This document shows positions 22,533 to 34,154 of a DNA stretch of 64,000 nucleotides, piece after piece (the first letter of the stretch is position 1; every line of letters starts with the position of its first letter). Origin of the DNA: Lichina pygmaea (Eukaryota; Ascomycota; Lichinomycetes; Lichinales; Lichinaceae); contig OY730170.1 of assembly GCA_963422465.1 (NCBI GenBank), positions 2,828,379 through 2,892,378 on the forward strand, read 5' to 3'. The notes under the pieces were generated by a model. It was not told the origin of the DNA. It saw nothing but the letters and a program-made list of their open reading frames with translations, and searched no databases. The position numbers and the translations under genes are program-made.

Positions 22533-25500
22533 TCACCACGAATCCACGTCCGAGCCGGCCCTCGCCAGAATCTCAAACACCCTGGCCGGGAGGTGATACC
22601 TGATGAGGCCGGCAAAGACCATGAGATCCCTGGCCTTGACGGCCAGGTCGTCGGCCATGGAGCGCCGGGTCGGCTCGTCGGCGAAGGGCGACGACCGGAG
22701 CACGTGACGCTGCTGGGCGCAGCAGGTGATGGTCCAGGTCAGCAGGTGTCCGACGGTGCGGGCAACGAAGACGTGCGGGTCGTTGGCGGCCTGGTATTGC
22801 GCGCCCGGAGCGGCGGCCGAGAAGGACGACATGGCCGTCGACACCGACGGCACGAGCAGCTGCTGCTGGTTGTTGAACGACTGGGCCGCGCCTCGGATCA
22901 GCGTCATGTCCCCGCCGGCGCGTAGCGGCAGGATCTGCAAGCCGTCGATCGTGTCCAGCGCGTCGGCCCACGCGGCCCGCTCCACCAGCGCTCTCGCGTC
23001 CATCATCCGCATCAGCATCCCGCAAGCGTCGCGGTTGCGCGGCTTGATCTTGTTGTAGTACAGCGCGTTGGAGTTGTACAGCCCGATCATCTTCTGCGCG
23101 AGCTCGGCGGGGCTATCGATCGAACTTAGACTGAGGCTGGCCGTCTGCGGCATCGCAATGCCCTGTTGCTGTTGTTGTTGTTGCGGCTGTTGATTTTCCG
23201 ACCCGGATTTAAGAGGTTCGAGTCGCATGCCCTCCTGGCCAATCTCGACCGCGATCGCCTCCGACAGGGCACGGTTGGTGACCGTCACGACGCGGTCGTA
23301 CTCATTCGCGAGATGGTACAGGAGCACGGCATCGGTGGTGCGACCATTGTCTTCGGCCACCGCTGCCGCTTGGATCGTGAGCTTGTCCAGAAATTGGCGG
23401 TCTCGATCCTCGAATCTGACCAGCCTGGCTCGCTTCTCGATGGCGCCCTTGACTCGCTGTCCGTCATACCGAACATCGCCCAGCAGCTTGGCAAACTCTC
23501 TCGTCTCGAGCACAAGCTCCCGCAGCGCTTCGTGGCACAAGCTCTCCTGCGCCTTGCCTGCGGCGCCGGCAAGGTCGGCGTTGAGACACAGCAGGGCGAG
23601 GTAGTCCGTTGCCGCCTCGACGTCGCCTGCGCGGAAGTCGCGAGTGTAGTAGCCCACCATTCGACCAAAGCTAATCTGTGGCAGCTGCTTGGTGTTGAAC
23701 GTGACTGTCGCGAGAAAAGATCGTCGTCAGCGTGTGCCACTTCTGCAAGACCGACGGAGAACGTCCGCTTACGTAATTCTGTGTCGGATTCGAGAGAGCT
23801 CGACACTCGCAGGACACCGTAGTGCGCGAGCGCGATGGCAAAGTGCACCGCCGACGCGTAGGCAAACGGATAGAGATAAGCTACCGCCTCCTCGAACAGA
23901 CCGCCGAGGATCTGCAGGAAGAAGAAGGTGCCATGTCCCCCTGGTGCCTCGGGCTGGCCCTTGGCAAAGTGTCGCTGCCCAATCTCACGGACCACGGCTC
24001 TCACCTCGTCGAGGCCAAAGACTTCGGCCGCGTTCTCGTTGGCCCGGTCGACTTCTCGCGCCAAGGCAAACTGCAACCACATCCAATCCTCGACGCCAGG
24101 CTCGATGTTCTCGAGCTGTCTTCGGCCGAGATCGCAACGTCCGACGATCTTGTAGCAAGCCGTGCGGTACGGGTCCGACGTCTCCTCGGCCGAGCCTCTC
24201 GTCCAAGATGCGTACTCGCTATCGATCCTCATCTGGTAGTCCCTCGACAGGCGACGGTCCTCGGAACGGGCGTAGTGGGAGAGGTAGCCGACGAAATTAC
24301 GAGAGAAGGATTGGAAGGCCGCCTTGTTGTTGTTGACGTACTCGACCGCTTCTTTGAGATGGCCCGATCGCAGGAGGTAGTAGATGACGACCCAGCAGTA
24401 GTCGTCTCCCAGCTGTCTCAACTTCGAGTTGTCCTTGTAGATCTCTTTCCTCGACGCTCGGAAGGTGACGTAGGCACGGATCTTGTTGATCGTCGTCGGG
24501 ACCCCTCCGAGACGGGCTTCTCGAGGGAATCTTGCGATAAGGGCCTCCAGCTCCTGCATGAACCTACGGCAAGCATGCGTCAAGACATGATCGAGGGAGG
24601 AGTGGGCGGCGGCCCCATCTACCACTTACAGCTTCTCCAAGTAGCGTCGGGAGCCGTCGATGATCCTCCGTTTCATCTTCGTCGATCTCTCTGAGCGAGG
24701 TGATTCGTCGAGGTAGTCGTCTGCAAACTGCCGCTCTCGAATAGCGTTGGGGTCGGTCACGCGCTCGGCAGCTGGATCCTCGTTCGTGATCTCCACCAAT
24801 GCCTTGTACGAGCGGACGAGATGGGTAGTCGTCTGCATGTCGATGTCTTATCAGCACTGTTGATCCACCGTCCAAAAAAGTTCAGGTATCGTACCTGATC
24901 GCTTCCGCTCTCGTTCTCCGCGGAGGCAAATTGCTGCAAGATGGGGTAGAAGTTGCCCTCCAACCTGGCTTCGTTCAGTGTGCGGACCCTTTGCGCCAGT
25001 CGTCTCTCCTTCTCCAGGAGAAAGCGATCGTCTAAGCCCTTGACGTTTTCGCCGCCAGCCTTCTCTGCAGTGTCCGTGAAGAGCGCTGCCTGGTCGGCTA
25101 TGCCTCGGCCCGGGCTACCGATCACTGACTTCTGAAAGGCGGAGGCTCCAAAGACGCTGTCTTTCAACGACGAGTCTCGGCGTCCGTCGGCAGCCGGCCC
25201 ACGGCCCCTGCGGGTCGAGCGACCAAAGCCGCGCTGATCGGGTGCTCCAATCGAACCTGCAGCGTCGTCGACCACTCCGGCCTCCGCACCTTTGGGCACG
25301 AGCCCAAAGTGCTCGTAGATGCGCTGGCGCTGAGCGTCCCAATCGATGGTCACGGTACGTTCCAGGAAGGCGTCGAAGTCTCGAGCCGAGCGGTTCAGGC
25401 TCTCGGTGATCAGCGCGAGCGTCGACTGCGATTGTAGATGCGCCACATAGGCACCGGTGTCTGTGGTAGCCGCCTGGGCCGCGGCGGGAGGCAGGTTGAG

Positions 25501-25907
25501 ATCATTGAGATCTCGTAGAGCGGTGCCTGGTACGACCCCAGACCCCGCTAGCACATAATGCCTGTTTCCCACACATCAGCCAGCTCTCTAGCCATCAAGG
25601 CCAATGTCAATACTCACGCCCCAGCTCCCTGAGCTCCTCCTAGCTCTCTCACCCGTCGCCCAATATCGGAAAGGCCGAGCTGAAGGCCAGGTACTTGTCC
25701 AAGCCCATTCACGCCATTCTCATCATTCGGTCTTCTGCGGCCCCTCTCAAGCAAGCTGTCGAAGAACGCAGACTGGGTCTGGGCCGCCGGCTGCTGCGTC
25801 ACCGTCGAAGTGGGGACGAAGGAGGTTTGTTGCTGTGGTGGTGCTTGCTGCGCCGGCTGGGAGGCGGAGGGTTGGTTGGCCTGCTGCCCTGCAAAGAAGC
25901 TGGACAT
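22533..25907 (-). CDS. NIC96: Nucleoporin Nic96/Nup93
   Basis: Five exons: 25907–25618, 25561–24895, 24832–24630, 24563–23773 and 23704–22533, coding 1,040 aa. Nic96 is a linker nucleoporin of the inner ring of the nuclear pore that ties the Nsp1 channel complex to the scaffold. The Gln/Pro-rich N-terminus with FFDSLLERGRRR fits the Nsp1-binding segment. The helical scaffold region carries DDYCWVVIYYLLRSGHLKEA, GDLFEEA-like GGLFEEAVAYLYPFAYASAV, and QLPQISFGRMVGYYTRDFRA, which is rebuilt across the last intron. A poly-Gln run (about 23165–23190) interrupts the last exon. The C-terminal part (LNPRN-like region, MRMMDARALVERA) is alpha-helical. Identity is firm; the Gln tract is lineage-specific. 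Confidence 0.93.
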
Positions 25908-26698
25908 TTTGGGTAGTGTTGTACCAGTAAGCCTGAACCAGCACCTCTTTCGAACAAGAAGGTGGTGCCAGCTACCGTTGCTCCCGGCCTGAGTTTAGAG
26001 GTTCTCAAGCCTTTAAGTCTCACAACGACCCACCGGTACGTATTACTGGCAACCGTCGCGCGGCGTTCGTCACCATTGGTATTTGACGCCAATGCCGCCA
26101 ATACTGCGAAGCGCATACGGTACGTACTCGCACTGCTGCTGAGCGCCAGGCGCCAAGCTTACTAATCAAGCAGGTACGTACCATAAGCTTCGTACGATAC
26201 GTACTTTCGTACTCTACTATTCGTACTCCGTACAGTATGTTAAAGTGGCTGGTAGACAAAAGTCTGCAAGCATGTTCAAGGTTCAGACACGTATAGTGTC
26301 TTGAAACTTTTGGCATGGAATACCCATAACATACCAGTAACCCGCTCATGTACTCTTCGTACCTTGGTACTGAGTGGGCCAGCCGCTCTGCAGACTTTGG
26401 TCCTCTAAATACGTACGCGGGCTCATACGACTCTGCATACGTTCCGTACTGGAGCGGTCGATACAGAACATCAGGAACGTTTTTTGTGAGTACTGCTCTC
26501 ATGTGGAGCTGCGCAGAACTCATAAGACTATCTATGTACTGACCCGTCCAGTGTGCTTGCAGCTCTCAAACCTCGTCTATTGGTACAGAATATGAAAGAA
26601 ATATTTTGTAAATCGCCGGTTTTATAAGGGTACGCTACAAAACTTATAAGACCCTCTATGGACATACGTACGTAACGTACGTACCTGTCACTCTAGTA
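25908..26698. other. Region upstream of NIC96
   Basis: No supported gene. TACGTAC words cluster at about 26170–26235 and 26665–26690. The NIC96 promoter lies at the left end. Confidence 0.5.
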
Positions 26699-26728
26699 CG
26701 GAAGCTCGCGACAAAAGTATTCGCAATC
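26699..26728. repeat. Left terminal inverted repeat of the mariner-type relic
   Basis: It is preceded by TA and pairs with 28742–28771 in reverse complement. Confidence 0.85.
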
Positions 26729-27001
26729 ATTTGTATGGGGGCAACAAAAGTCGTGAGACACACCCGCATTTCTCCTCCTAATCTGAGTTCTTGTTGCTAT
26801 TATCGCTGGTCCTCTTCGCCACCACCAGAATTCTTGGGTCTTGAGTCTTGTGACTAGTCATCTTCCCAGTCTGAGCTCTTGTCACTCTGCTACATCTCTT
26901 CTTCTTCCTCTGATGCCACTACATCTTTGGGTCCTCATGAAGACTGTATTGGTGACTGAATTGTAGCTATGCTTGTACACATGCTGATGAATTCAATAGA
27001 T

Positions 27002-28550
27002 TTTATTTTATTTTATTTTATTTTATTTTATTCTTACACTGATTTAGCTGTAGAGCCATGCAGAACTTCTAGGTACATGTTTGTTTCTCCAGAAAACCTT
27101 TCGAGGAATAAAAACTGGAGCTTGGGAAAGACTAGGGAAAATCTTGTGGAAAATGCAGTAGCTAAGGAAATTTGTACATGTAGCTATTTGTTAAAACAAA
27201 CAGTTGACTTGGTAGAGCTTAGAAAGAGAGTTGGTGGGCTAGGTTGAACTGGTCAAGTCTTTTCAAAGACATAAACCAGAGAAGAAGTTTAGGAAGTAGC
27301 TTGGAGGAGAATAAGATAGATGGGAAATCTTGTAGAGGGAATTGGACTTGTTGTCTTTGGTTTGAAAATTTGTTACAGAAAAAAGTGATGTGTTGGGCTG
27401 TTTCTTCTCCAAAACCACAGGTGCATAGAGGGGCCACAGTCGTACTATGCCAGAACATAGTGTAGAGTTGGCACCCCCCCACAGGGTCTCTACCACGCTT
27501 TCCCACAGTCCCGAGGTCTCTTGCACTCCGCCGTACGTGCTCACCCCTGGGATCCTGCTTCGGAGCGCTGGGTCACCAGCCCAGAGCCCACGCTCCAACT
27601 GTAGTTTGCTCCCTGAGCTCGTCGTTTGCAGCCTAAGCCTGCACTCCGTACGAACCGGCATGCGCATCCGTCCTCTCGGGCCATATAGACAGTCTCGTAG
27701 TGGGCCCAGGCCCTACCTCCGTCACTGCCATTATATGCCACGCCTCGCAGTTGTTAACTGTTTCGCGTTACCTTCGCAGATCTCTCGTACGAAGGCCGAC
27801 CATGCCTCGCAGGCATTACGGACCCTGCAGGCCGTGCCAGCACCTGCAGGGCCGCCTTTCCAGCCCACTAACCAAGTAGGGAGGAGTTCTCCTTGGTCCG
27901 CTGTCGCCTGTGGGGCCCCGGTTGCACCTGTTGGCCCACTGGATAACCCAGTCCCCTGGCCCCAGATTGTGGATCGTACGAAGAGACTTCGTGGCAAGGC
28001 CTTAGGCAAAACCATCAAGCCAGCACTTTGGCTATCACACGGCCCTTAGGCACTGGAGCGGCGACGTCTCCTCGTACGACCACTCTCCTTCTTTAACAGG
28101 TGGTCCGCGTTCGATTAACAACGCCGCGGTGCCAAGGCCACTCCCCCCCTAGCAGATCCTCACGCGTTAGCTGGAGACTCTGCTAGGAGGGTGACGTGAC
28201 GAGAACTCCTCTCGACTACTCCAGAGGTGCCCTATCAGACGCCTAGACTTCACATCCACCAGCTGTGGGGCTGGCTTCGGGCCGTAGCGTACACGGTAGT
28301 CGTCTGTCGGGTGGTTTTCATCTCCCAAGCTTGGTCGCAGTCCTCTGTTCTGCTGTAGCTGTTTCACGGGGGCGTCCAGGGTGCCTGCGCAACACCTCCG
28401 GTGGCCCGTCGCTCCGCAATACCAGCAGCTCGACCGGTGACTCGATTAGCTCTCGGTGCAGCGACTACGAGCAGCCTGGGAAGCCGCCCGCCATCGACTG
28501 CCCCGAGGTTCCCAGCCTGCACCACGTGGAGGTTCGAGTCGTTGCAGGCC
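27002..28550 (-). mobile_element. Truncated non-LTR retrotransposon (Tad-like LINE), nested in the mariner relic
   Basis: The element is flanked by a perfect 13-bp target-site duplication, gaattcaatagat, at 26989–27001 and 28551–28563. Reading on the minus strand, it ends in a (TAAAA)n tail (27002–27030 on the plus strand as TTTTA repeats). Before this lies about 200 bp of 3' UTR. An ORF2 C-terminus at 27506–27219 has the C-x-C-x8-H-x4-C motif (CTCGFGEETAQHITFFC) found after the reverse transcriptase in fungal Tad-clade LINEs. The 5' kilobase is more G+C-rich and I could not place it; it may be 5' UTR or first-ORF material. No reverse-transcriptase core is present. The perfect TSD suggests a fairly recent insertion. 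Confidence 0.75.
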
Positions 28551-28741
28551 GAATTCAATAGATAGTGCTGGAATGAAGAAAGACCTGTGAGATTGATGAT
28601 ATGATTCACAGGGACACTCTCCTCAAGAAGAGCAAGTACACATGCTTTCTGCACAATGCTGATGGTTTTGTTGCCCATAGTGTCAGTGATTTGGGTGGGC
28701 AGGTTTGGGCGGTGATCTACAGTCTCGTCACTTTTTGGCGG

Positions 28742-28771
28742 GATTGCGAATACTTTTGTCGCGGGCTTCCA
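28742..28771. repeat. Right terminal inverted repeat of the mariner-type relic
   Basis: It is followed by TA and is the reverse complement of the left repeat with two differences. Confidence 0.85.
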
Positions 28772-30037
28772 TATGCTTGCAGACTTCCGAGCAAGGTTCT
28801 TGTATCAGGGATCATCCACTTAGCCATCAGTATCTTACGAGTACTCGTACTCGTAGATGCAACCAAGTAGGAAAGGGAGTGGGCCAAGAAATCAGTGTAA
28901 GCCCAATGCTCAGAGGAAGACGGCCGGAGCTGACGAGCTCCCGGACTTTGAAAAATGGGAACAGCCTGAGCCAAACATTCTGATGGCTTGACCTGGAAGC
29001 TCTTCGTACGTATTATCAATCCTCACAAGCCGGATAGAGCATCACCTTTGCAGCGTACCAAGAAGCTCAGAAGAATCTTCCTTGAATACTTCAAGAGATC
29101 AAGATATGTCCAAGGTCTGCGTACTTTCAATCCCAGACAGGTCATCATCTTGCGAGGATCAACAAGTCGTTTATGAGCTACCGGTATATAATTCTGTGGA
29201 TGTTACAGGCCTATATATGAAACGTCCTAGCGTACCACAACCTCTCTAGTATCTACACCATCATGTCTAAGGAGTCTTTCCATCCACTAATCAGTCGTGA
29301 GTCACGACTTTGCCAGCCAAGTACTATTGGCACAGAGATATACACACACGCTGTTGCTAGATCAGAATCTCGGATGACGTGTTCCCGTCTATGTACCGTA
29401 CCGCATTGCCGTAATCGCGATGCAGACCATCGTCAGGTCTGGACGACCAATTCGTGATGGATTCGTCTTCACCGAGAAGCAGAAAGATCGGGTTGATGAT
29501 CTCCATCGATGGCTCTCTCCTCCCTACAGACGAGCAGGACTACTTATACTCCGTAGAGTAGCTAGTCGTTCGACTCAGGCGTACCCTGCAATCTACCAAG
29601 CATTGAACCCACTAGTAGAAGCATTTCCCCCCGGACGAGAAGCTTCTCTGCAGGTTACCACCAGACTGCCCGCTCCCGGAGCTCCGAGCCTGCCCGCTCC
29701 CACGGCTCCAGTCCTGCCCTGCCGGATTGGTCGTTCTAGAATCCTCGTCGTGTGGCAGTAGCTCATATAAATCACGTCGAGGTGACGATGGAAAGGTCTA
29801 CGATGATCCTCTGGTGGTGTGGGCACGGTTGATATCAAGTAGCGGAGACGTATCCGAGTCGACCTCGTCTTACAGGGCGTCGTGATAGGTGGTTCAGTTT
29901 ACTTTCGGTGTTCGAGATGATCGTTTTTTTGATTGACCAATGTACAGTTTTTTGCCGGCGGACCGACTGGACCCTGCGGCCCCCACAATCGTGACGGACG
30001 ACGACCCCGGCCACGAACCACCACAGAGCGACTTGCG
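28772..30037. other. Unassigned region between the transposon island and RCC1
   Basis: No gene is supported. A plus-strand open frame at 29420–29761 (113 codons, Pro/Ala-rich end with a local duplication of ctgcccgctccc) has no motif I recognise. The stretch may hold further decayed repeats. Confidence 0.4.
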
Positions 30038-32220
30038 TCACTCCGCAGCAGTCGGAGCCGTGAGGACGCCGAACTGGCCGCCCAGGGCAGCCCAGTTCAA
30101 CGCCCTCCCCCTCACCGACTTTGCGTCGACGAGGGCGGCCACCTCCACATCCTCATCGGTCCCCTGCCCGGTCTGGTAGTTGCCGGAGAACCCCCAGCTG
30201 TACGCCTGTCCGGCAGGGGTGACGAGGAGGGAGGAGTCGCCCGCCGCGGACACCGCCCTGGCTTGGAGACCTGCAAGTGCAATCAGCATCTGGTAGCTCA
30301 AGTACGTCTACCGAGGGCTTCGCCGTCGAGAGCAGACGTAGACGATGTATGATACAGAGCTTGGGAGGGGAAGGAGGAAGACGGGCTTGAACTTACCAGG
30401 AACGGCGGTGGGGACCGACAGGATCCGTGGCCGGTCCGCCTCGTCGCGGACGATGCTGGCCGCCGGCAGATCGGCGACCTTGATGCCCGTCTGGCAGCCG
30501 TCCAGACGGCCCCAGACGAGGCAATCCCCCTCCCTGGTCTGCGCGATCGAGTGGTGCTCTCCTCCCTTGAGAGCCACCAGCTCCCTGTCCTGGAGCTTCT
30601 CGACCCGCGTCGGCGCGGCGACGACGGCGGCGTTCTCCCCGGCCCCGGCACTGATGCCCGTCTCCCCGAAGCTGTTGAGGCCCCACGCCCAGACGTCGTT
30701 GGTCTCGTCCAGAGCGAACGAGTGGTAGGCGCCGCAGGCCACGTGGGTCAGCTTGCGACGCGCGATGGCCACCTCGCGTGGCTTCAGGCCGTTGGTACGA
30801 GTGCGCTCGACAACACGACGGCCGAGCTGGTTCTGCTGCCCACAGCCCCAGGCGAAGACCTTGCCCTTGGCCGTCAGCGCCAGGGCGTGGTTGGAACCGG
30901 TCGCGATCTGCTTGACGGCCTTGAGCTCCGGGATCAACATGGGGGTCGTCTGCACAAAGCTCGTCGCGGTGAAGCCCATGATGCCGTCGTTGCTCTGCGT
31001 ATCCGAGTCGGGTCAGCTGTCGGGTTCCACCATCAAAGGACACGGAGATCGCGTTCGGGGTCCGGACGGAGGTGGCGGAAGCGGTCGCGATATATTGGAC
31101 TTACCCTGAAAGTGCCCCAACCCCACACCTGGCCGTCGTCGGTGACGGCAAAGGTTGTGCTGTCGCCACAGGCGAGCTGCGTGAAGATGGTCCCTTCGGG
31201 GAAAGATTCGGCCGGGATTGTCATCGGCGTGCTCTCGAGCGGGTTGAGGCCGCTGTCGTTCTCGTCTTCAGAGTTCTCGTCGGCGTCGATGTCGCGCATG
31301 CCGCCGTCCCAGGTGGTATTGCGGCCGAGGGCGCCCTGGTCGTTGACACCCCAGGTGTAGATCTTGTTATCGTGCGTGAGGGCGGCACAGTGCATACCAC
31401 CGACGGCAACCTGTACGACCCCGACCTTGTCGGCGGCGAGGTTTGGGTTCAGACGAGGCCGCTTCACGTCGAGGACATTGCCTGCGCTCCCTAGGCCGAG
31501 CTCTCCACCGCTGCCTTCCCCGTACACGAAGACGTCGAGTTTCGTGATCGGAACCTCGTTGATGACGGGGCCCTTCTTGACCAGTCGAGCTTTCTTTGCC
31601 GGTGGTTGAGCATCGTCGGCCGCTTTCCGTTTTCGGCTCGCCGCACCGCCGGCCGGCGCCTTTTTCTTATCGGCGGTCGAAGTCGTCTTGCTGGCGGCCT
31701 CGCTGGCTTTCTTCTTTGTATCGCGTTCTTTCACAGCCTGCTCGTCGGCTGACTCTTCTTCCTCAGTCTCGTCCGTCCCGTCAGTCTCGTCCGTCTTTTC
31801 CGGGGCAGCCCTCTTCGCTAGGCGACGTCCGGCGGCTGTCGATGCTGCCTTGGACTTCTTGGCAGCGGCGGTGGCTGTGGTGGCCTTTCCTGGCGCTGCT
31901 GTTTCGTCAGCCTAGTAAGCCCCTTGAGTGGTTGTCGTGACAGATAGCGCAAACAAACCTTTGGCGGCGGCCCCAGCGGGCTGAGCCTTTGCCTTCTTTG
32001 TAGCTGCAGACTTTGCCGACGATGCGGACTTGGCGCTCTTCTTGGTCGCTGTGGAAGCAGCCGCCGTGCTTTTACCGGTTGATTTTTTCGTGACGGTGGT
32101 CTTAGCCGTGGCAGCCTTGGATTTCTTGACGGTGCTGGCGCTCGTCTCCTTGCCCTTCGACGGGGATTCTCCTTTCATTTTGCTGGCCGCCCTCGACGCG
32201 GCAGCTCTCCGTGGAGGCAT
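30038..32220 (-). CDS. RCC1: RCC1 family guanine-nucleotide exchange factor for Ran (Srm1/Pim1)
   Basis: Four exons: 32220–31959, 31898–31105, 30994–30397 and 30270–30038, coding 628 aa. RCC1 sits on chromatin and loads GTP onto Ran, setting the Ran-GTP gradient for nuclear transport and spindle assembly. The N-terminal ~190 residues are Lys/Ala/Ser-rich and then acidic. A nuclear-localisation cluster (SRKRKAADDAQPPAKKAR) comes just before the propeller. The blades are visible as repeats such as GGMHCAALTHDNKIYTWGVN, GDSTTFAVTDDGQVWGWG, GSNHALALTAKGKVFAWG, GAYHSFALDETNDVWAWG and GDSSLLVTPAGQAYSWG. The N-terminal extension is longer than in yeast Srm1 and resembles a histone-H1-like tail. Exon 2 starts inside an alternative AG choice fixed by reading frame. 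Confidence 0.93.
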
Positions 32221-34154
32221 TTTGTGTTATGATGTTGCGAAGCGACAGAGTCGACCTTGAGATACTTAATGATTCAAGGGTTCCTTGAGTGTGAGCGCAC
32301 GAGATTCGGTATTGACGCCGAGTCGTCTGACGTGATCGAGTGGTGCTTGACTGTGGACGTGAAGATGTGGGTACTGACGCTTAGATGTCCGAGTCGTAAA
32401 GACTGATTTTGCTGTGAGTGGCCGTCTGCGTCAAAGAAGTTTCCGGTCGAGACGCTGCGAGGACGTGCTATGTAGAGCCTCCTGATGCTAGCGCGAAAGT
32501 GCGGTGGCTGGGAGTTTGTGAGTATCGACGCGTAGACGTCCGAATGGTAAACACCGATTTTGTTGTTAGGGTTGGTCTGCTCTGACCCCAAGTCGCTTCT
32601 CGTGGGTAATGCCGAGAGGACGTGTTATGCAGAGCCTCCTGATACCAGCGCGAAAATGAAGTGGCTGGGAGGTTGTGGATATTGACGCCTAGTCGTCCGA
32701 GCGGTAAACACCGATGTTGTTGTGAGGGGTAGTCCGCGCTGACCCCTAGTCGCTTCTGGCGGAAAACGCAGTGAGGTGTTATGCAGAGCCTCCTGATGCT
32801 AGCGCGAAGATGGCGTGTTAAGCAGAGCCTCCTGATGCCAGCGCGAAAATGCTGTTGGGGAAGTTGTGGGTGTTGACGCCCAGACGTCTGAGTCGGTAGA
32901 AGATAGTGGTGTTATGATGAGATTCGGTCCTCGCTGACGCTAAATCGTTTCTGAGTGTGAGCACCGTGAGAACGTGCTTTGATGATCTCTTTGACGGTGG
33001 CGCGAAGATGCTGCGATGGTAGTGAGGATGTGGGTGTTGATGCTCAGACGTCTGAGTCCGTAGATGACGGTGTTGTTATGATGAGATTTGGTCGTCGCTT
33101 ACGCCAAATCGTTCCTGGTGCGGACACCGTGAGAACGAGCGATGCAGAGCTTCCTTGACGGTGGCGCGAAGAGGCTGCGATGGTGGTGAGGATGTGGGTA
33201 TTGATGCCCAGACGTCTGGAGTCGGTAGACGCGGTTGTTGTGGTGGTGAGATTTGACCGGCGCTGATACCAAGTCGTTTCTGGTGCGAATACCGTGAGAA
33301 CGAGCTATGCAGAGCTTCTTTGACGGTAGCTCGAGGAGTCCCTAGACTTGATGCTCGAAGACGAGGACGAGAAGAAGATCGATCAAAGGCGGCGAAAGCT
33401 CGGTTTTACGACTTGGACGTCGACGCAGTGATGTGGGAGGAGGAAAGATTGAGTTGGTTGATGTTTACGTTCGGGGGATCGACGCGATAGAATTTATAGG
33501 CGGGAGATTTCAAACCCTAAATAGAGCTTGTAGGGCTTCGCACCCGCGTCGCCCACAGGCACGCCCGTGTGGCACGTTAGCCGGAGCGGGAAAACCCTAT
33601 CCCCGATTTCAAGGGTCTCCCCAATATTTGTGTTCCCACTCCCCACTCAATGCCACTGGTGTACGAGTACATACGTAGAAGACCAACTATATCCAACCTT
33701 TCATTTATTCAAATATGTAGGAATCAGTCAAGAATGTAATTTAGAAAGCTTCACTGCTTTAGTTTGGATCCTACTCTTAGTTCAGACTTATCGTCATGAC
33801 GAACACAGGTTGCAGGTCACGTGCCGGGTAGATCCTCCTGACTCTGCAGAGCCGCAATACAGGCGCGATGCAGCTCGGGTCTTATTACTTTATAGATATG
33901 ATGGCTAAAAGCCGCTAAGTCCACAAAAGTTGTGCTACAAAGCTCAGGTATTTACCTGGCGCGCCTGGCCACAGCTACACTCGTACGGACTGGAACATGG
34001 GCATAGGAGTACACTTCGGCCACGTCAAGCTTCAACTTTCACTCCTACGGCTCTCCGTCGTGTTGGTGATGGGAAACCCTCTCTAGTTCTGAGCAGTACT
34101 GTGTCTCCTACTACATGCTGTTCTCTCACCACCGTGACGACGACAGCCATCAAG
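32221..34154. other. Divergent intergenic region between RCC1 and PAF1
   Basis: About half is the tandem array listed separately. The rest (33341–34154) shows no supported gene and includes an A+T-rich patch at about 33650–33790. The PAF1 promoter lies at the right end. Confidence 0.6.
32304..33340. repeat. Degenerate tandem array, ~150–190-bp unit, about six copies
   Basis: A block of the form gatgtgggtattgacgccca followed by gacgtctgag recurs near 32363, 32511, 32669, 32860, 33023 and 33187. A second block, atgcagagcctcctgatgc with gcgcgaa, recurs once per unit. One local 42-bp duplication lies at about 32771–32850. The array begins about 85 bp upstream of the RCC1 ATG. There is no open frame through it. 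Confidence 0.8.

Larger units (their letters stand above)
26699..28771 (-). mobile_element. Tc1/mariner-type DNA transposon relic interrupted by a LINE
   Basis: Imperfect 30-bp terminal inverted repeats lie at 26699–26728 and 28742–28771 (28 of 30 bases agree; core gacaaaagtattcgcaatc). Both are flanked by TA (26697–26698 and 28772–28773), the Tc1/mariner target site. Weaker inverted similarity extends about 25 bp further in. Just inside the right end, on the minus strand (about 28680–28556), is a helix-turn-helix-like stretch KACVLALLEESVPVNHIINL, as in transposase N-termini. Without the inserted LINE the element is only about 510 bp. It is therefore an internally deleted, non-autonomous copy with no catalytic DDE/D region. 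Confidence 0.75.

Noticed and set aside
27447-28049. 200-codon plus-strand open frame in the repeat island
   Set aside because: It lies inside and antisense to the LINE fragment, is Pro/Ser-rich and has no domain.
28531-28540. GGTTCGAGTC, a match to a tRNA B box
   Set aside because: No cloverleaf can be drawn around it and no matching A box is at the right distance; it is inside the LINE fragment.
29420-29761. 113-codon plus-strand frame in the gap before RCC1
   Set aside because: No recognisable motif, no flanking introns or start context, and it lies in a repeat-like stretch.
33508-33525. Telomere-like word aaaccctaaa
   Set aside because: It occurs once only, so it is not an interstitial telomeric array.
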